Shown here: piece by piece, positions 33,256 through 45,013 of the stretch
Layout: every line of letters starts with the position of its first letter
How positions within the stretch are numbered: position 1 is the first letter of the stretch
Source: Ichthyophis bannanicus
Lineage: Eukaryota; Chordata; Amphibia; Gymnophiona; Ichthyophiidae
Assembly (NCBI GenBank): GCA_033557465.1
Contig: CM066033.1
Coordinates: forward strand, 1,240,201,523 to 1,240,265,522
Reading direction: 5' to 3'
Length of the DNA stretch: 64,000 nucleotides
The notes under the pieces: generated by a model
Databases searched by the model: none
Seen by the model: only the letters and a program-made list of their open reading frames with translations
Told to the model about the DNA's origin: nothing
Program-made: the position numbers and the translations under genes

Positions 33256-35495
33256 CAAGTGGTGAAGGGATAATTGGAATAAAGGGATAATCAGCTCATA
33301 TCTGCTTTATATGTTTGCCTTATGATTGGAAAACAAGCTATACTTAAAAGAGTTATAAAGAAAGCTGTTAGGCCTCCTCCAAGACCGGAATACCAGCAGG
33401 CAACATTCTAAGAGAATGGAAGACATACAGCTTGCAATAATACTGAACACAACAAATATTCAACACAGTGATGAAGAAAGCTTTGAAAATGTTACAGCAA
33501 AACTTGAGCTGGTGTGCGTATTGCAATTGCTGTAGCCCAAATGGCTTGTAGATTTTCCCAAAAGTCCCAATCAGTCTTAATAGTCTTTATTTTCAGATAA
33601 TTTGGGCCTGCTTCCCAGCAGTTTTTCAGGACTGCATCGTGCGCTTCACCTGTCTCTGAAGTTTAAGTGTGGTTTAGTTCAGAGGTCTTGGGGTGGACTG
33701 TTCCATCTGGATTATGGCCAATTTCCTCTGTTGGAATCTCTGGATTTCAATTGGTGACATGGCTCCAGGTCCCATTCAGAAGAGCAGCACCAATATTAAA
33801 TGAAAAGACTAAATATTCTAGATTAGATTCCACAATGAGACAATGCAATGTGACAAACATAATTTCATCCACATTTACTTAAGATCATAACTATCTCATA
33901 TGGTATCAACTGTGTCTCTCAGTTTGATAAACTTCTTGTCTCTCCATCACTGGAGATTCATTTGCTGGTAGGAAATACTCCACCATACCCTTAACTGATC
34001 TTTACATATTAATAGATTAGACAAGTTGCACACACGTATTCTGTAAGTTTGGCAAGTTTCAGAATTACTCCAATTTTTATTTGTGAAAATTTGTCATCAA
34101 ATCATCCCTCTCTTTACCTCTGCATGTCTGGCCAGGACATACAAAGGCAAAATGAGGCAAAAAGCATCTGGAAGTACCACATGGCCAGTGTGGATGTTCC
34201 AAAGCATATCATGGTGCAAAATGCACCTAGCCTGTCTCCAGGTGTCTATTTCCAATTGTTGAGTATGTGTTGGGGCTTAAATGACTTCCTGAATTAAAGA
34301 TTCTGGAGACAGCATAGTTGAATAAAATTTGCTTACATATTCATTAGGCAAATATGTCACTTTAAATAACCTTCATCAGTTTAATGTCCATCAGAGTACC
34401 ACCTCTTAATTAGCATGCTAAGAACATCAAACAATTGTTTAAAAAAAACCTTAGTATTTTGGTAAACAAATAGTATATAGAAAATATCAATTTGAATTCT
34501 TCATAAATATATCAGCATGAGTAAATAGTGTCCTTTTTTCTCACCAACTTAATTGGTATAGTTCAAAAATGGACATATGTGCTCATTCAAAATAGCAAAT
34601 GTCTTAGACAATCTGAATAAAGTCCCTACAGTATAAAAATATTATTTTTATAACATTTTTATAACGGTAGTTCCATTAGGACAAAGTATGGTTTTTTAAC
34701 AAGACAGCCACATGTCTCTCTCTCACGTATGACTAGAATCCATTGTATATACTGTTCTCAGTGAGAGTGCTGAACAAGGCAAAATAATTATCCTGAGTCA
34801 TTCATGACACTGATACTGTTGCATGTCAGACGGAGACTTCAAAGCAGTGCTTGGGCTAGCTTCACCTTACCGGCATGCTATCTTAAGAAATGCAAATGGA
34901 CAACAGAACTAGACAGACATGTTAAAAAAACAAACAAACCTCTGTGCTGTAGGAGACTTTGTCTAATCAATTCAACTTAATGTTATTGTTTTTTGTGTAA
35001 ATAACTTTACAAATATTCTCATATTTTTCTGGGAACTAAGCTCCATTTTTCACCAAATTTGTTCTGCAAGTGTGTAAACTAAAGTAAATTTGTATGTCAT
35101 AGTGCTACAATATAGTGTATTCCTAAAATTGAAACTTAAAAAAAAATCTTTCAAAACAAAGTACACTGTTTTCTCTGGACCCCAACATATAAAATTCAAA
35201 TACAGAAAAACAGATGAATTTATCCTAAAATTCAGCAACTCCCATGTTACTGTCCTTAGTCATTAGTCATTAGCACTGAGCTTAAGAATACAAACACTCC
35301 TTTTCACATTTAAATTGAATGAGACTGGTGTCAAACGGAACTGCAAACTAAACAGTAGATCTCTCTTTCTGTCCTTTAAACAAAAGTTAAAATAAAACTT
35401 AGTTACAGCTCTTTTGGGTTTCTGTAATTTATGAACAATAGGCATGTCCTCTATGAAATACTTGCAACAATATATAAAATTCTGTTTTATTAGGA

Positions 35496-35627
35496 TGCTG
35501 TAAGAAAATGATGCTGCAAAGCACTAAAACCATGTACATTGTATCTATGGAACAGTATCAGCGGTTGCCTCTCAATGATCCCTCTCTGTCTCAAATGGTT
35601 ATTGTTATCCATGCCCCTTAGTGGGAT
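35496..35627 (+). pseudogene. Short 3'-terminal frame of the LTR element, possible envelope tail
   Basis: Frame ending in TAG just before the polypurine tract. It starts with adjacent cysteines (GCCKK) and contains EQYQRLPLNDP. A Cys pair followed by a short polar tail with a Tyr motif, directly upstream of the polypurine tract, is what the cytoplasmic tail of a retroviral transmembrane protein looks like. This is inference from position and pattern only; no upstream membrane segment is readable. Confidence 0.25.
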
Positions 35628-35647
35628 TACTTTTGCCCCTCCACATA

Positions 35648-35679
35648 AAAAAAGAAAAAGGAAAAGAAAAAGTGGGGAA
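35648..35679 (+). promoter_or_regulatory. Polypurine tract of the LTR element
   Basis: Uninterrupted A/G apart from one T, from AAAAAAAG to GTGGGGAA, ending immediately before the LTR start TGAAGG at 35,680. Confidence 0.6.
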
Positions 35680-36348
35680 TGAAGGTATAATTGGAATAAA
35701 GGGATAATCAGCTCAGATCTGCTTTATATGTTTGCCTTATGATTGCATACATATCTGCCTTATAACTGCACTCTGGCCTGTTTGAAACAGACACAGCAAC
35801 ATATGGTTGGCACAAAACAGGTGGGCAACAGGAAAAGAGTACATGCAGCTTACTACTGTTATAAAGCCTAAAAAAAGCTATATTTTGGACAGAAGTGTCC
35901 AAGGATATAAGCCTAGGTTCAAACAGGTCAAGCCAGGAATTCAACTAATGCTCTTGCCCTGAAGGTTTCAATTGGTGCCAGCAGATGGAAAAACACAGGA
36001 GGAGGCAGAGGGCTATGATTGATTGCATAGATAGGCAAGCCTTGATCAGCAGATCCAACTGCATAAACATAGAAGGCCCTGGGAATGAGCTTTGCATTTG
36101 CTGAAACTATTTAGAATTTGAAGCAGAGAGGTATATATAAGACAGCAATTTTAGAGGGTCTTGGGACAGTTCTTTTCTCCCCTTGCAGAGAGAAGGCTGC
36201 CCCAATGTCCCTCAGACAGGCACTTGCTATCTGCATCTATAACCATTTGCTTGCTGTGCCAAATAAAAAGTTTCTTTGTAGCTGAGCAACTGTCGTCTGA
36301 ACTGTTTATTGGTAATTGGGGAGGCTTTGTAGGTGGACCCGGCCTACA
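35680..36348 (+). repeat. 3' LTR (or solo LTR), about 669 bp
   Basis: Starts TGAAGGTATAATTGG, contains a TATA-like GTATATATAAGAC at about 36,129-36,142 and AATAAA at about 36,261. It ends CCTACA if the GTGG duplication is right. The open frames on either strand within it are unsupported. Confidence 0.6.
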
Positions 36349-36352
36349 GTGG

Positions 36353-37319
36353 GCAGTGCAGTCCATGACCAGTTTCCAGCATTTGTGGCAGAGCAGAGCA
36401 TAAATATAAGCACATCTGGGCATCCTTCCCTGAGCATTCTTAGCTCAACAAGAAAGGCAGCGACATCGACAGCAAGCCCAGAGCCACCAGCAGCCTGCCC
36501 TGCCAACCCCTCGGAGCTGCTGCAGCCACATTAGTCTGGCCACCACAATGGGCTAGAGTGAGAGCCGCTACCATTGACTTTCCTGTGCGCTCCATGCCCA
36601 TCTGCTCCTCCCATTCCGGGACTTTGATTCCCTTGGAAAAGGACACAGATGTGTAAGTAAAACAAGACAGAAGCGGCAACAGTAAAAGTGTGGCATTTTC
36701 ATGGATAACTTTGGAGTGTGGCCTTTTGCTTTCTAATTGAGGGCAGGCACAATGCAAAGCTGGGCACAACAACAGAAGTGAAGGTGGCGTTCAGAGAAAA
36801 AAAAAGAAGGCATTTCATGGAAGTTGTCCAAACAGTGGCCCTCTTGCTTGCATGCTAGAAATAGCTGAGGAGATCACTGTTGTCTATTGCTGCCTCAATT
36901 GGCTGTTGAGAAGAGTGTGGCCTGTCGGTGCATGCCCCCACATGCTCCGAGGCCTATAGACTGGCGAGGCCACCCACCCCTAAATATATCACTAATTGTC
37001 TCCCAGTATCCAGCCATCAGATAAGCCAATCCTTCTCTCACCCAGAGCCTCTCTCAGCGCCATGATTGATGATTTTCATCCTCCTTTACTCTCTGGCAGG
37101 GAACACCTGCAAAGCAATGGCCAAACATTTGGCACCTATAACACTATGGTAGCAACCCAAAAAATTGGTCATTAGCTCACTCTCTTGATCTAGCTATTCC
37201 CCAGTGAAGCAGTGAGATATCTGAAGTGGGGTTTGAAGATGCTTCATTAACGATGGGCTGCAAATCAGCATGAAAACGTAAGACTTTTCTAGAGAAGGCA
37301 ATGGTTCACTTACTGAACT
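36353..37319. other. Unassigned sequence beside hAT relic
   Basis: No convincing coding sequence. May contain the eroded C-terminal part of the minus-strand hAT transposase, but I could not identify its dimerisation motif. Confidence 0.35.
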
Positions 37320-38450
37320 GTTTGTGGCACTTAATGATCAGCTGCTTCGGTACAGGGATGCTGCTTTCCTTGATCTCCAGGCCCATGAAGTTTCTGACAA
37401 TCAAGTGCAACAAATGTGCATATCATCTAATCCCATGAAATCCCTCTTTTTCATGTTCATCCAATCATCTGTTACAAAGAAACCTGGCAGCACAGTGGTC
37501 TTTTGGTGCCCTATGTGCCATCCCTTCAGCATGGCCCTTATTTCTGCCAAGAGATGGGTCTCAGTATGGCTATCATTCATAACCTGGCTGTGCAGCACGG
37601 CCCACCATAACCATCCTCCTGCTGCTCTCCTATTATAGCTACAGCCTGTCCCTGCCACATCCAGCTACTACTAGTGTGCTGTCAGAGAAAGGTAGGCCTC
37701 TGTCACCTTCTGACTAGTCTAGATGTCAGTGGTGACATGAATATTGCTACTGGCCTCTGCCTTTGCCAGCTCTGCCTGCAGCTGGTAACACCACTGATTA
37801 TACTGATAAATGCTGGATATTACCTGATGAATAATAGTTGTCCTGCAGAGTACTCAGTAATTAGGAGCTAAGAGATATAGCAGCCTCTTACATCCCACCT
37901 CAGCCATTTTCTGGGGATGGTCATCCAAATCTATCATTTCTCCAGTGCACTGTGTCACTGCCCATCTCTTGCCCATCTCTGCCATGGTGGCTTTTTTTAT
38001 GTGCATCAGGCTGTCATATTACCTGTCTAGGGGAAGAATGTAGGGTTTATGCTTGGGAAAAGCATTTCATGTTTTCTTTACCTTTCCCACAACTGATATT
38101 TCTACTCCTGGATGGAGTCCTCAGCCTAGTATTAGTCCCCTCCTTTGTGCTGAGCTGGAAAGAAAGCTGTTCTAACAAATGATGCTGTACGCCACTTTTC
38201 ATAAGATAGCCCATAAGCTTCCTATATACTAATGTGCTTCATACAGAGATCACATTCTGCATACTGCAGATCCTCAAGTGCTTTAAAATGCCTTCCCACA
38301 TATGAAGCTTCTTGAGACTTCCCTCTTCTTCCTTGGGGGAGGGACTGCTGATTCTGGTGCTGTTGCTGCGCCTGTGGCTGGGGCCAGAGGAGAGGTTGAA
38401 AGGCCATTAGCATCCTTCCCACTCTCTATTGTCCCCTCTACCTATGTGAA
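37320..38450 (-). pseudogene. BED-finger hAT transposase relic A
   Basis: Minus strand. The N-terminal BED zinc-finger remnant is YAECDLCMKHIS (about 38,225-38,250) after a Gln-rich stretch. Downstream lie text equivalent to TDIW near 37,720, EAYLSLTAH near 37,690 and HSQVMNDSHTETHLLAEI near 37,560, the catalytic-core region of ZBED-like hAT transposases. Many stops; no complete frame. Relic B at 62,950-63,650 aligns to the same sequence (ATGGCTATCATTCAT, CCTACAGCCT and ACAGCATGG-type blocks). Confidence 0.68.
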
Positions 38451-39729
38451 ACTCTCAGCCTTGACCCTGTCAGTACCCCTTTCTACCTACTGACCAATAA
38501 GCACATTAACAACAACCTTTTCAATATCCTCTGCAGCCAGTAAACTTTCAATATCTGATAATATATATGCAAATCCCATCCATGTAGATTCTTCAGATTA
38601 TGAATCTGCAAAGACCATCTCCAAACATTTTTTCAGCAGGGAATACAATGTGCTTTCTGCTCTGTTCACTTCCCTTCACCAGCTGCTTCTCTTGGGTCTC
38701 CCCTCAATGCACCATGTTAATCACCCTTTGCTCCTCTATGGAGATGATACCATGTACCTGCAGTTACACTGGAAGCCACAGCTCTTTCTAATCTGCTTCT
38801 AAAAGACATCTCTCTTCAGTTTCATTGGTAAACTAGACGAGCCCATAAACATACCCTAAGAACAACCTGTCTCTTACTGTACACTTGTGCCAGTGCTGCT
38901 CTTATTTTCTTCTAAGACCATTTAATTTTCCAAACATACTCTACCCCAGCATTATGATGTGTTTGAACAGGATTCTCAACTCTTGAAGAAAGCAACTGCC
39001 TGTCTTTTAGTACACTGCATACCCAGTAAGCCCCTGATTCTCCAAGTGTGTTGTGTCAGACATTGGCCCCAGGGTCACCTGCCTGACCTGGCATAAGTCC
39101 TGCAGTTCCCAATGACCCTATCTCCCTGCTCCCATTCTTCAATGGACTGAGGAGAGGGGAAATGTGTTTGTCTAGATAATGGTCCCATCGGACTGGTTTC
39201 CTAACTCCTGGGGACAGTGACATCTTTTAGCACCCTGAACCACACATTAGTCCTCTGCTGTCCTGAAGCGCCATTATCTCAAGTATGCTATGTCAGCCTG
39301 ATGTTTACCCTGGAGCCAATAAGTGTGTCCACACTGTATCCTCTGGTTTTGAAATGGAATGGATAGATACAGTTAAATGCCCTTCCCTTCCACCTCTACA
39401 GCTGCTGTTACAAAAAATAGCTGAGAAACATTGCTATAAAAATATTTCTCTGTATCTTCTGGTGTAATTGAATAGATACAGTAAACTGTCCTCCACAGTG
39501 CCACTGCATGCTTTGGTATTTTACAAATAAACTGTGTTCTGTGCAATAGTGCATAGTGCAAACTGCACACTTTTCTCCAATACTTTCCATTAGGAAGCAA
39601 TTACCAATAGGCATACTGTAAAAGCAGAACTTTCCCTAGCCTCTCTCTGACTTTCTTGATCTCACCCCCTCCCCAGAGAGGTACTCCCTGCATGAGCAGA
39701 TACAGAGCACTACCATACTCACAAACTCA
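38451..39729. other. Intergenic, probably flanks of the hAT relic
   Basis: No coding region supported. The first 150 bp probably belong to the 5' side of the hAT relic, by analogy with 63,800-63,900. The rest is unassigned. Confidence 0.35.
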
Positions 39730-40267
39730 TAGGAGTATGTTTACTAAAGGGGGATAAGGGAGCAAGTGTGCCCTTAACTTATTTTATTGATGCCTATGAG
39801 TTAATGCCACAGAAAGTGCCGATAATGCTGCATTAATGCTCATTAGAGGGGCTGGCAGCGTTAAGGGAAAAGGAGGTGGAGAGTGGGCGTTAATGGGGTG
39901 GAGAGTGGGCGTTGACAGCGTGCACTCCCTTACCACCAAGTTGCGCAATCACACATTAGAGGTCTCATCTCTGGGAACCCTAACGCCATCAGAAATCTCA
40001 TGGAAAGGGATATTTTGGAGGGCAGAGAGCCTATTTAAATGTCAGCAGTGTGCTCCATATACAGATGATCCCAAGAAAGTGATAGTAGTGCTCCATTACC
40101 AGTAAAAGTATATGAATATTGCCTTATTATGAAATGGCACTATTTTGATGATACAAATATGGCAAAGGAGGTGTCACGTGGGTGATGCAATGGGGCTGGC
40201 TGGTCCACAAGGATGACCAGGCCACTGCCTAGGGTGCATATCTGTGATGTCTGTCATCACCCTACAG

Positions 40268-40461
40268 CAGAGGTACTCAAATCCAGTCCTGGAGGGCCGC
40301 AAACCAGTCAGGTTTTCGGGATATCCCTAATGAATATGCATGAGATATATTTGCATGCACTGCCTCCATTGTATTTGAATCTATCTCATGCATATTCATT
40401 AGGGATATCCCAAAAACCTGACTGGTTTGCGGCCCTCCAGGACTGGATTTGAGTACTTCTG
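40268..40461. mobile_element. Perfect-palindrome hAT MITE
   Basis: 194 bp with an exact 8-bp target duplication CCCTACAG (40,260-40,267 and 40,462-40,469). It starts CAGAGGTACTCAAATCC and ends GGATTTGAGTACTTCTG; the arms are about 80 bp and almost perfectly complementary, with a small loop around 40,355-40,378. No coding capacity. Confidence 0.92.
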
Positions 40462-41056
40462 CCCTACAGTGACAGTGGTAGCACACAGACATGCTGTCAC
40501 TGGCTAGAAGGCGATATGAGGGTGGCATCGATGGTCACAACGGCTTCGGCCTGCTGCAGACAAAAGCATTGTGCTGGCACTGTCAAGCTCATTCCATCCC
40601 AGACATACACCCCTTCTGTATGTCCGGTTTGACCGGACGTATAGAGGGGGTTGTGATTCTGATCCTGCAGGGCACATCTGCTACAGTGAAGTGGGTGCTG
40701 TTCTTTTCTTGGCAGTCCAATCACTGCACTGACTGCTGGGTATATCAAGCCAGAGTGTACATTGTTGTTCTGTGCATATGCAGTGCACAATGACTAGCAG
40801 ACTGGGCACAGTTGGTATGTGAAAGATTGAGACAGCCCTGTAGTGGCCAATACATGCAGCCTGACTGTGCTTGCTGTGTAGATTATAGGAGAGTCCCTGG
40901 CCAACAGCAGCAGGACACAAGACCTAGATATGACAGGCCAGTTTGCCATGCTGCAATTGTGTGGACAATAAACTAACTAGCAGTGATATAAATTAGCTCC
41001 AGGATCTGTCAAGTCTGTTTATTGCAGTGCAAGCTCTAGGGACCAGGTGATGTATG

Positions 41057-41072
41057 CCCCCCCCCCCCCCCC
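41057..41072. repeat. Poly-C tract
   Basis: Sixteen consecutive C. Confidence 0.9.
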
Positions 41073-41839
41073 TTATAGTCAGGGCGACCACTGAAACAGG
41101 TCATTAGCACAGTTTGCAGCTGTTATGTGCTGGAGGCACACACTATCCATGCATATTGCTGAGCTGATGCTATGAAGCATTGTATTCTCTGTTTGGTGAT
41201 CAGTTGCAGCAAGCTCTTCAGAATGTGCAGTGCATCATGGGTAATAGAAGGGCTTACCTATACCGGCACACAGAGCACAAACTACAGCCATAGTGATGAC
41301 TGTGATCACTGGGGCATTGCCCGTTACCTGCTTGTCATCTCTAATGGTGGGAGACATGTGCATGGCCCCCTGGGGAGGCCAGGATGGTCTGCAATGGACC
41401 TCATGGGTCATTAATGTGGTTTGTGTTTGGTGTATGTGCAGATGTACCTATCTTGCCATTGCAGCAGGTCACAGGGGACTGCACGCTCTACACATGTGCT
41501 TCCTCTGCAGTTAGTGCCACACTACGAAACAGTGGACTCCTTTCTGCGACTGTTGTTTGCAGTTGGGGGAACAGAGGAAGGATGAGCATCTTCACCCATA
41601 TGTGCCTTGGACTTTGGATTGCATCTCGCAACAGTATGCCTGTTTTTTGCAGCTACAGTACTGCATGTCCTGTGCATCATGTACTGCATGTGCGCCGCTG
41701 TAGGCAGGACTCAGGTGTGGTGTACCACGGTCTCAGAATGTGTTCAGCCACATTGTTTCGTGTCCTGGATTTCACCCATTGCAGGCAGGGACCTGCAATG
41801 TCTTTGATTCTAGACATCGATGTGCACAATGGTGTGGAG

Positions 41840-42150
41840 GTGTTGTCTAATGTTTGGAGCAGTGACTTGGGAAACAAGAAACCAGGGTTTGATTTACACT
41901 ATCACTATCACTCCTTATGTGATCGGTGGGAAAATTTTATAGAGGCTTTTTATGTATGAAACATCCTTCATAGGATGACCTCCACTCCTTATGGCCTTGG
42001 GTAAGTCACTTAACCCTCTATTGCCTCAGAAGGATCCAAATTGTCAATATCTCTGTTTTAATGTACATTACCAAGTTTATGTTACTATGTACACCACTTT
42101 AACTAAAATGGTAAAGCAGTATAAAAATAACCAATTAACTACATACATAT
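41840..42150 (+). mobile_element. tRNA-SINE/L2-tail fragment
   Basis: Box B-like GGGTTTGATTTACAC at about 41,886, a spacer, then CCTTGGGTAAGTCACTTAACCC (41,994-42,015; quoted in part) and the 3' motif CACTTTAACTAAAATGG...GCAGTATAAAAATAA. The box A region is degraded. Confidence 0.6.
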
Positions 42151-42559
42151 ATAAATTAAATAAACAACAGGATTCAACTATTTTATCATAACTGTAACTG
42201 TACAGCTTTGGCTCCATCACATCTCTGCATACCATGTAGCCACATCCTACCCCTGGGATGGCCACCTGCAAGGATCATCACACTTCCTTACTTGCTCCAT
42301 CTGGCTAGTATGAGCGACTCTTATCCAGTTGTTGTATACACATTTGTCAGGAAGGTTGTTTGGTGGCTGGGAGGCTGGGACAGCTGTAAGACCCACATGG
42401 CTGGTATTGTGTCATCCCCGTGGCACATTCACACTTTATTCACACACACATTACAACTGCATTTGTGAGTTCACATCAGGTACATTAAGGCTGCAAGCCC
42501 ATACCACACTCTCATCTACTGCCATCCTTCCTTCAGTCCATCCATCATCTTCCAGTTAT

Positions 42560-42850
42560 GTTAGAGGGAGGCATGGCCTAGTGGGTGGGGCAAGTTACCT
42601 CAGCCTGGAGGACCAGAGGTTCAAACCCTGCTAGAGGACAGCAACCTTCGGCTGTAAGGACTGGGGTTTCTAGTCCCACAGGTGCTCCTTCTGGCCTTAG
42701 GCAAGCCACTTAACCCTCCTTTGCCTCATGTACAAAAACATAGATTGTGAGCCCTTTGGGGACAAGCTAAAAATATATATACAGTACCTGAATGTGCACT
42801 GCTTTGACTGGTAGAAAAGCAGTATACAAGCCTAGATAAATAAATAAATG
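42560..42850 (+). mobile_element. tRNA-derived SINE with L2-type tail
   Basis: Box A TGGCCTAGTGG (42,574-42,584) and box B GGTTCAAACCC (42,618-42,628). Then GCCACTTAACCCTCC and the tail CTGGTAGAAAAGCAGTATAC ending in AAATAAATAAAT. The tail matches L2-type 3' ends, so L2 would be its partner. Confidence 0.82.
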
Positions 42851-43424
42851 TGCAGTCATGTATTCTGCTGCCAACTGCTACACCACGGCTCGCACAGGAA
42901 CTTTTTCCTCATTTTGATGTATCACTCACACCTCTCCTGTGCCTGATCTACATGTTGCCATTCCTGCTCCGCATCATGGCAATTCTGGCTCCGCAGAGGG
43001 ACACGTCTTCTCCATCCTATACCACACACTGAGCTTACAGCATTTTACCTGGGAACCCCTCACTGAATCAGGACAGCTATCTCCCACATGCTCAACCCAC
43101 TTACTGACTGCTGCGTAGGATGCCCATGGATTTGTCAGGTCCATCAGCTCCTACCTGTCCTTCCATCCATCAGCTTTAACCTAACTTTCACTGGGGCTTC
43201 CTTATTCAGCGTTAAACTGACAACTGTTTTTGGGTGTTAAGATGCATGCTTGGCACCTTAACGCCCAGTGTCCTGTTTGCACCCAATAAGTGGAGCATAG
43301 TGCCCTTTCCGCTGGAATGCTTATTACCCACCCAGTCCTTTATCACACACTAGCATCCTTAATGCTGCTGTTATCTTTTGATATCCGGTGGTCCCTTAAC
43401 ATTCTTTAATAAACATACCCCCTA

Positions 43425-44097
43425 ATTTTAAAACCAGACACAGCAGTGCTCCTAAACTTTAAACAAAGTAGCAGGAATGCTCGAATCTCCAAACTGTTTT
43501 TTTCAATATTTTATTTTTCTCTTTTAATCTGCTAAACGCTAGCACCCCTTCCTTATTTCCTCAAAGTCAAACACAGCTCTGCTGTGATATTATGGTCCAT
43601 GGGATTTGCACAACTTGGTCAGGGATGTGTTTGGCAGCTTGCCAAGTATTTCTCAGCATGATTGACTGAAATGTCTCATGTCTCTTACTGATCCCTTTCC
43701 TGACGTTCTCCCCCTCCCAGTGGAAATAAAAAGTCACGAATGGCTAACCAATGGCCCTTAGTTTATCTAAAGTGCTGAAAGTGGTCAGGTAACTATTTTC
43801 ACCCAAAATCCACAATATATCTTTCTGTTGCCTCTCTATAGCACCTTATTCATTGCAATAATTCATAATCTGTACTAATTGGTTTATAATTTGGCTTATA
43901 ATTTATTAGTCACACGTATAGATTTTTTAATAAGTTTTGTTGAATAGCGGTTTACCATAGCTGTATTCCCATTTCACAGAGCTTTTCCAGAACAAGGTCA
44001 AGATCTCAGTTGGGAAGAATGATGCATGAGTCAGCGTTCATATATAATGGGACCCCATTTATTCCTTGTCGCTAATGAAATGCAATGTCGAGAAAAT
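43425..44097. other. Intergenic, no feature recognised
   Basis: About 670 bp non-coding, nothing recognised. Confidence 0.4.
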
Positions 44098-44102
44098 TGT
44101 AT

Positions 44103-44133
<31 letters not shown>

Positions 44134-44360
44134 TTCATTCCTATCATTTATTATACCACCCTTAAAACAGCAAGATCAGCAGCTCAGTTTACAAAATGAA
44201 TATAAAACAGGAAAGATAGTTACAAAAACATGGTTCCAAGAGAGAGGAAAAGGCAAAAGGCAAGAAAGGAACAACAGGTGGAATGCTTAATCCTTTGCTC
44301 CGAGGGCCGATGCAAAGATGAGCTCAAAAAAGCAATGTTTTTAGGGCTTTTTCAAACCTG
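44098..44360 (-). mobile_element. L2-type LINE or SINE 3' end
   Basis: The (ATTT)n run at 44,099-44,136 followed by ATACCACCCTTAAAACAGC is, on the minus strand, a body ending GGGTGGTATAATAAATG plus an AAAT-repeat tail, the common 3' terminus of L2-type elements in this window. Confidence 0.6.
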
Positions 44361-44454
44361 ATATAAGAGGGTTCATGTCAAAGGTACAAAAGCATAGAGG
44401 TAGAGAGCAGCTGTGTTCTGCCATTTGCGATGGATTTAGAAATAAGTTATATAC

Positions 44455-44960
44455 AATGGGCCTAAAATTGAATTGAGCAGGCTATGTTCCCCTACAACGC
44501 ATAGCCCTGCCTGCCCACCCTTAACCCGATATTGAATGCCGGGGTCATATGCGGTCCTGGCATTGAATATCTGGGGATCGCCACACATGCTGGAAGCCAC
44601 ATTAGGTAACCAGGCAGCAGCGATATTGCATGCTGCCCGGTTAGCTCCTGCACCTTAAAGACAGGTGAGGGTTTCCTTGCCTATCTTTTCAGTGCAGATC
44701 GCTAACTGGGCAGCACCCAATAATGCTGCTGCCCGGTTATCACTTGTCACTGCCTCCGCTCTCCCCCGGAACACCCCGACATGCCCCTGACATGCCCCGA
44801 TGTTAACCGGATAGCATCGGAGCAGATAGGTGAGCTAGCAGGGCATATTCAATGGCACTATCGTGTAAGTGCCATTGAATATTCAGATTTAAGGCATTTA
44901 CACACTTCATTGGGCTGTAAACTGTGTCAATGCCTTTCGAAAATCAGGCCCAATATTTTT
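44455..44960. mobile_element. Probable MITE with GGGCCT ends
   Basis: The left side GGGCCTAAAATTGAAT (44,459) and right side CGAAAATCAGGCCC (44,938-44,951) are imperfect inverted repeats. The interior has partial self-complementarity (GGCACTATCGTGTAAGTGCC, TGCTGCCCGGTTA repeated on both strands). The target duplication is not resolved. Confidence 0.4.
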
Positions 44961-45013
44961 GAGAAAAATTATGGTCTGAAATATGATTATTTAATTAATT
45001 TTGATGTTTTATA

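Larger units (their letters stand above)
33263..36348 (+). mobile_element. Decayed LTR/retroviral insertion (tentative)
   Basis: Two copies of the same LTR start, TGAAGGxATAATTGG, occur at 33,263 and 35,680; the first matches the second for about 66 bp (two mismatches) before the rest of the 5' LTR is lost. A polypurine tract (35,648-35,679) precedes the second. Reading TG...CA ends, the element would span 33,263-36,348 with target duplication GTGG (33,259-33,262 and 36,349-36,352). The 2.3-kb interior shows no gag, protease, RT or integrase that I recognise. A 4-bp duplication is weak evidence alone; together with LTR repetition and the tract it is reasonable. Confidence 0.5.
39732..43422. 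mobile_element. Large TA-flanked terminal-inverted-repeat element
   Basis: The left end GGAGTATGTTTACTAAAG and the right end, read on the minus strand (GGGGGTATGTTTATTAAAG), are inverted repeats, flanked by TA on each side (39,730-39,731 and 43,423-43,424). Length 3.7 kb, including nested MITEs and SINEs (40,268-40,461; 41,840-42,150; 42,560-42,850). No transposase frame is recognisable, so it is non-autonomous or fully decayed. Mariner/Tc1-like by target, not by protein. Confidence 0.6.

Noticed and set aside
34049..34297. Possible host exon
   Set aside because: An 82-codon frame with no domain, no convincing splice sites and no flanking exons; lies inside the decayed LTR element.
41384..41959. 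191-codon frame, candidate gene
   Set aside because: No recognisable domain, runs into a SINE fragment, and overlaps competing frames of similar length.
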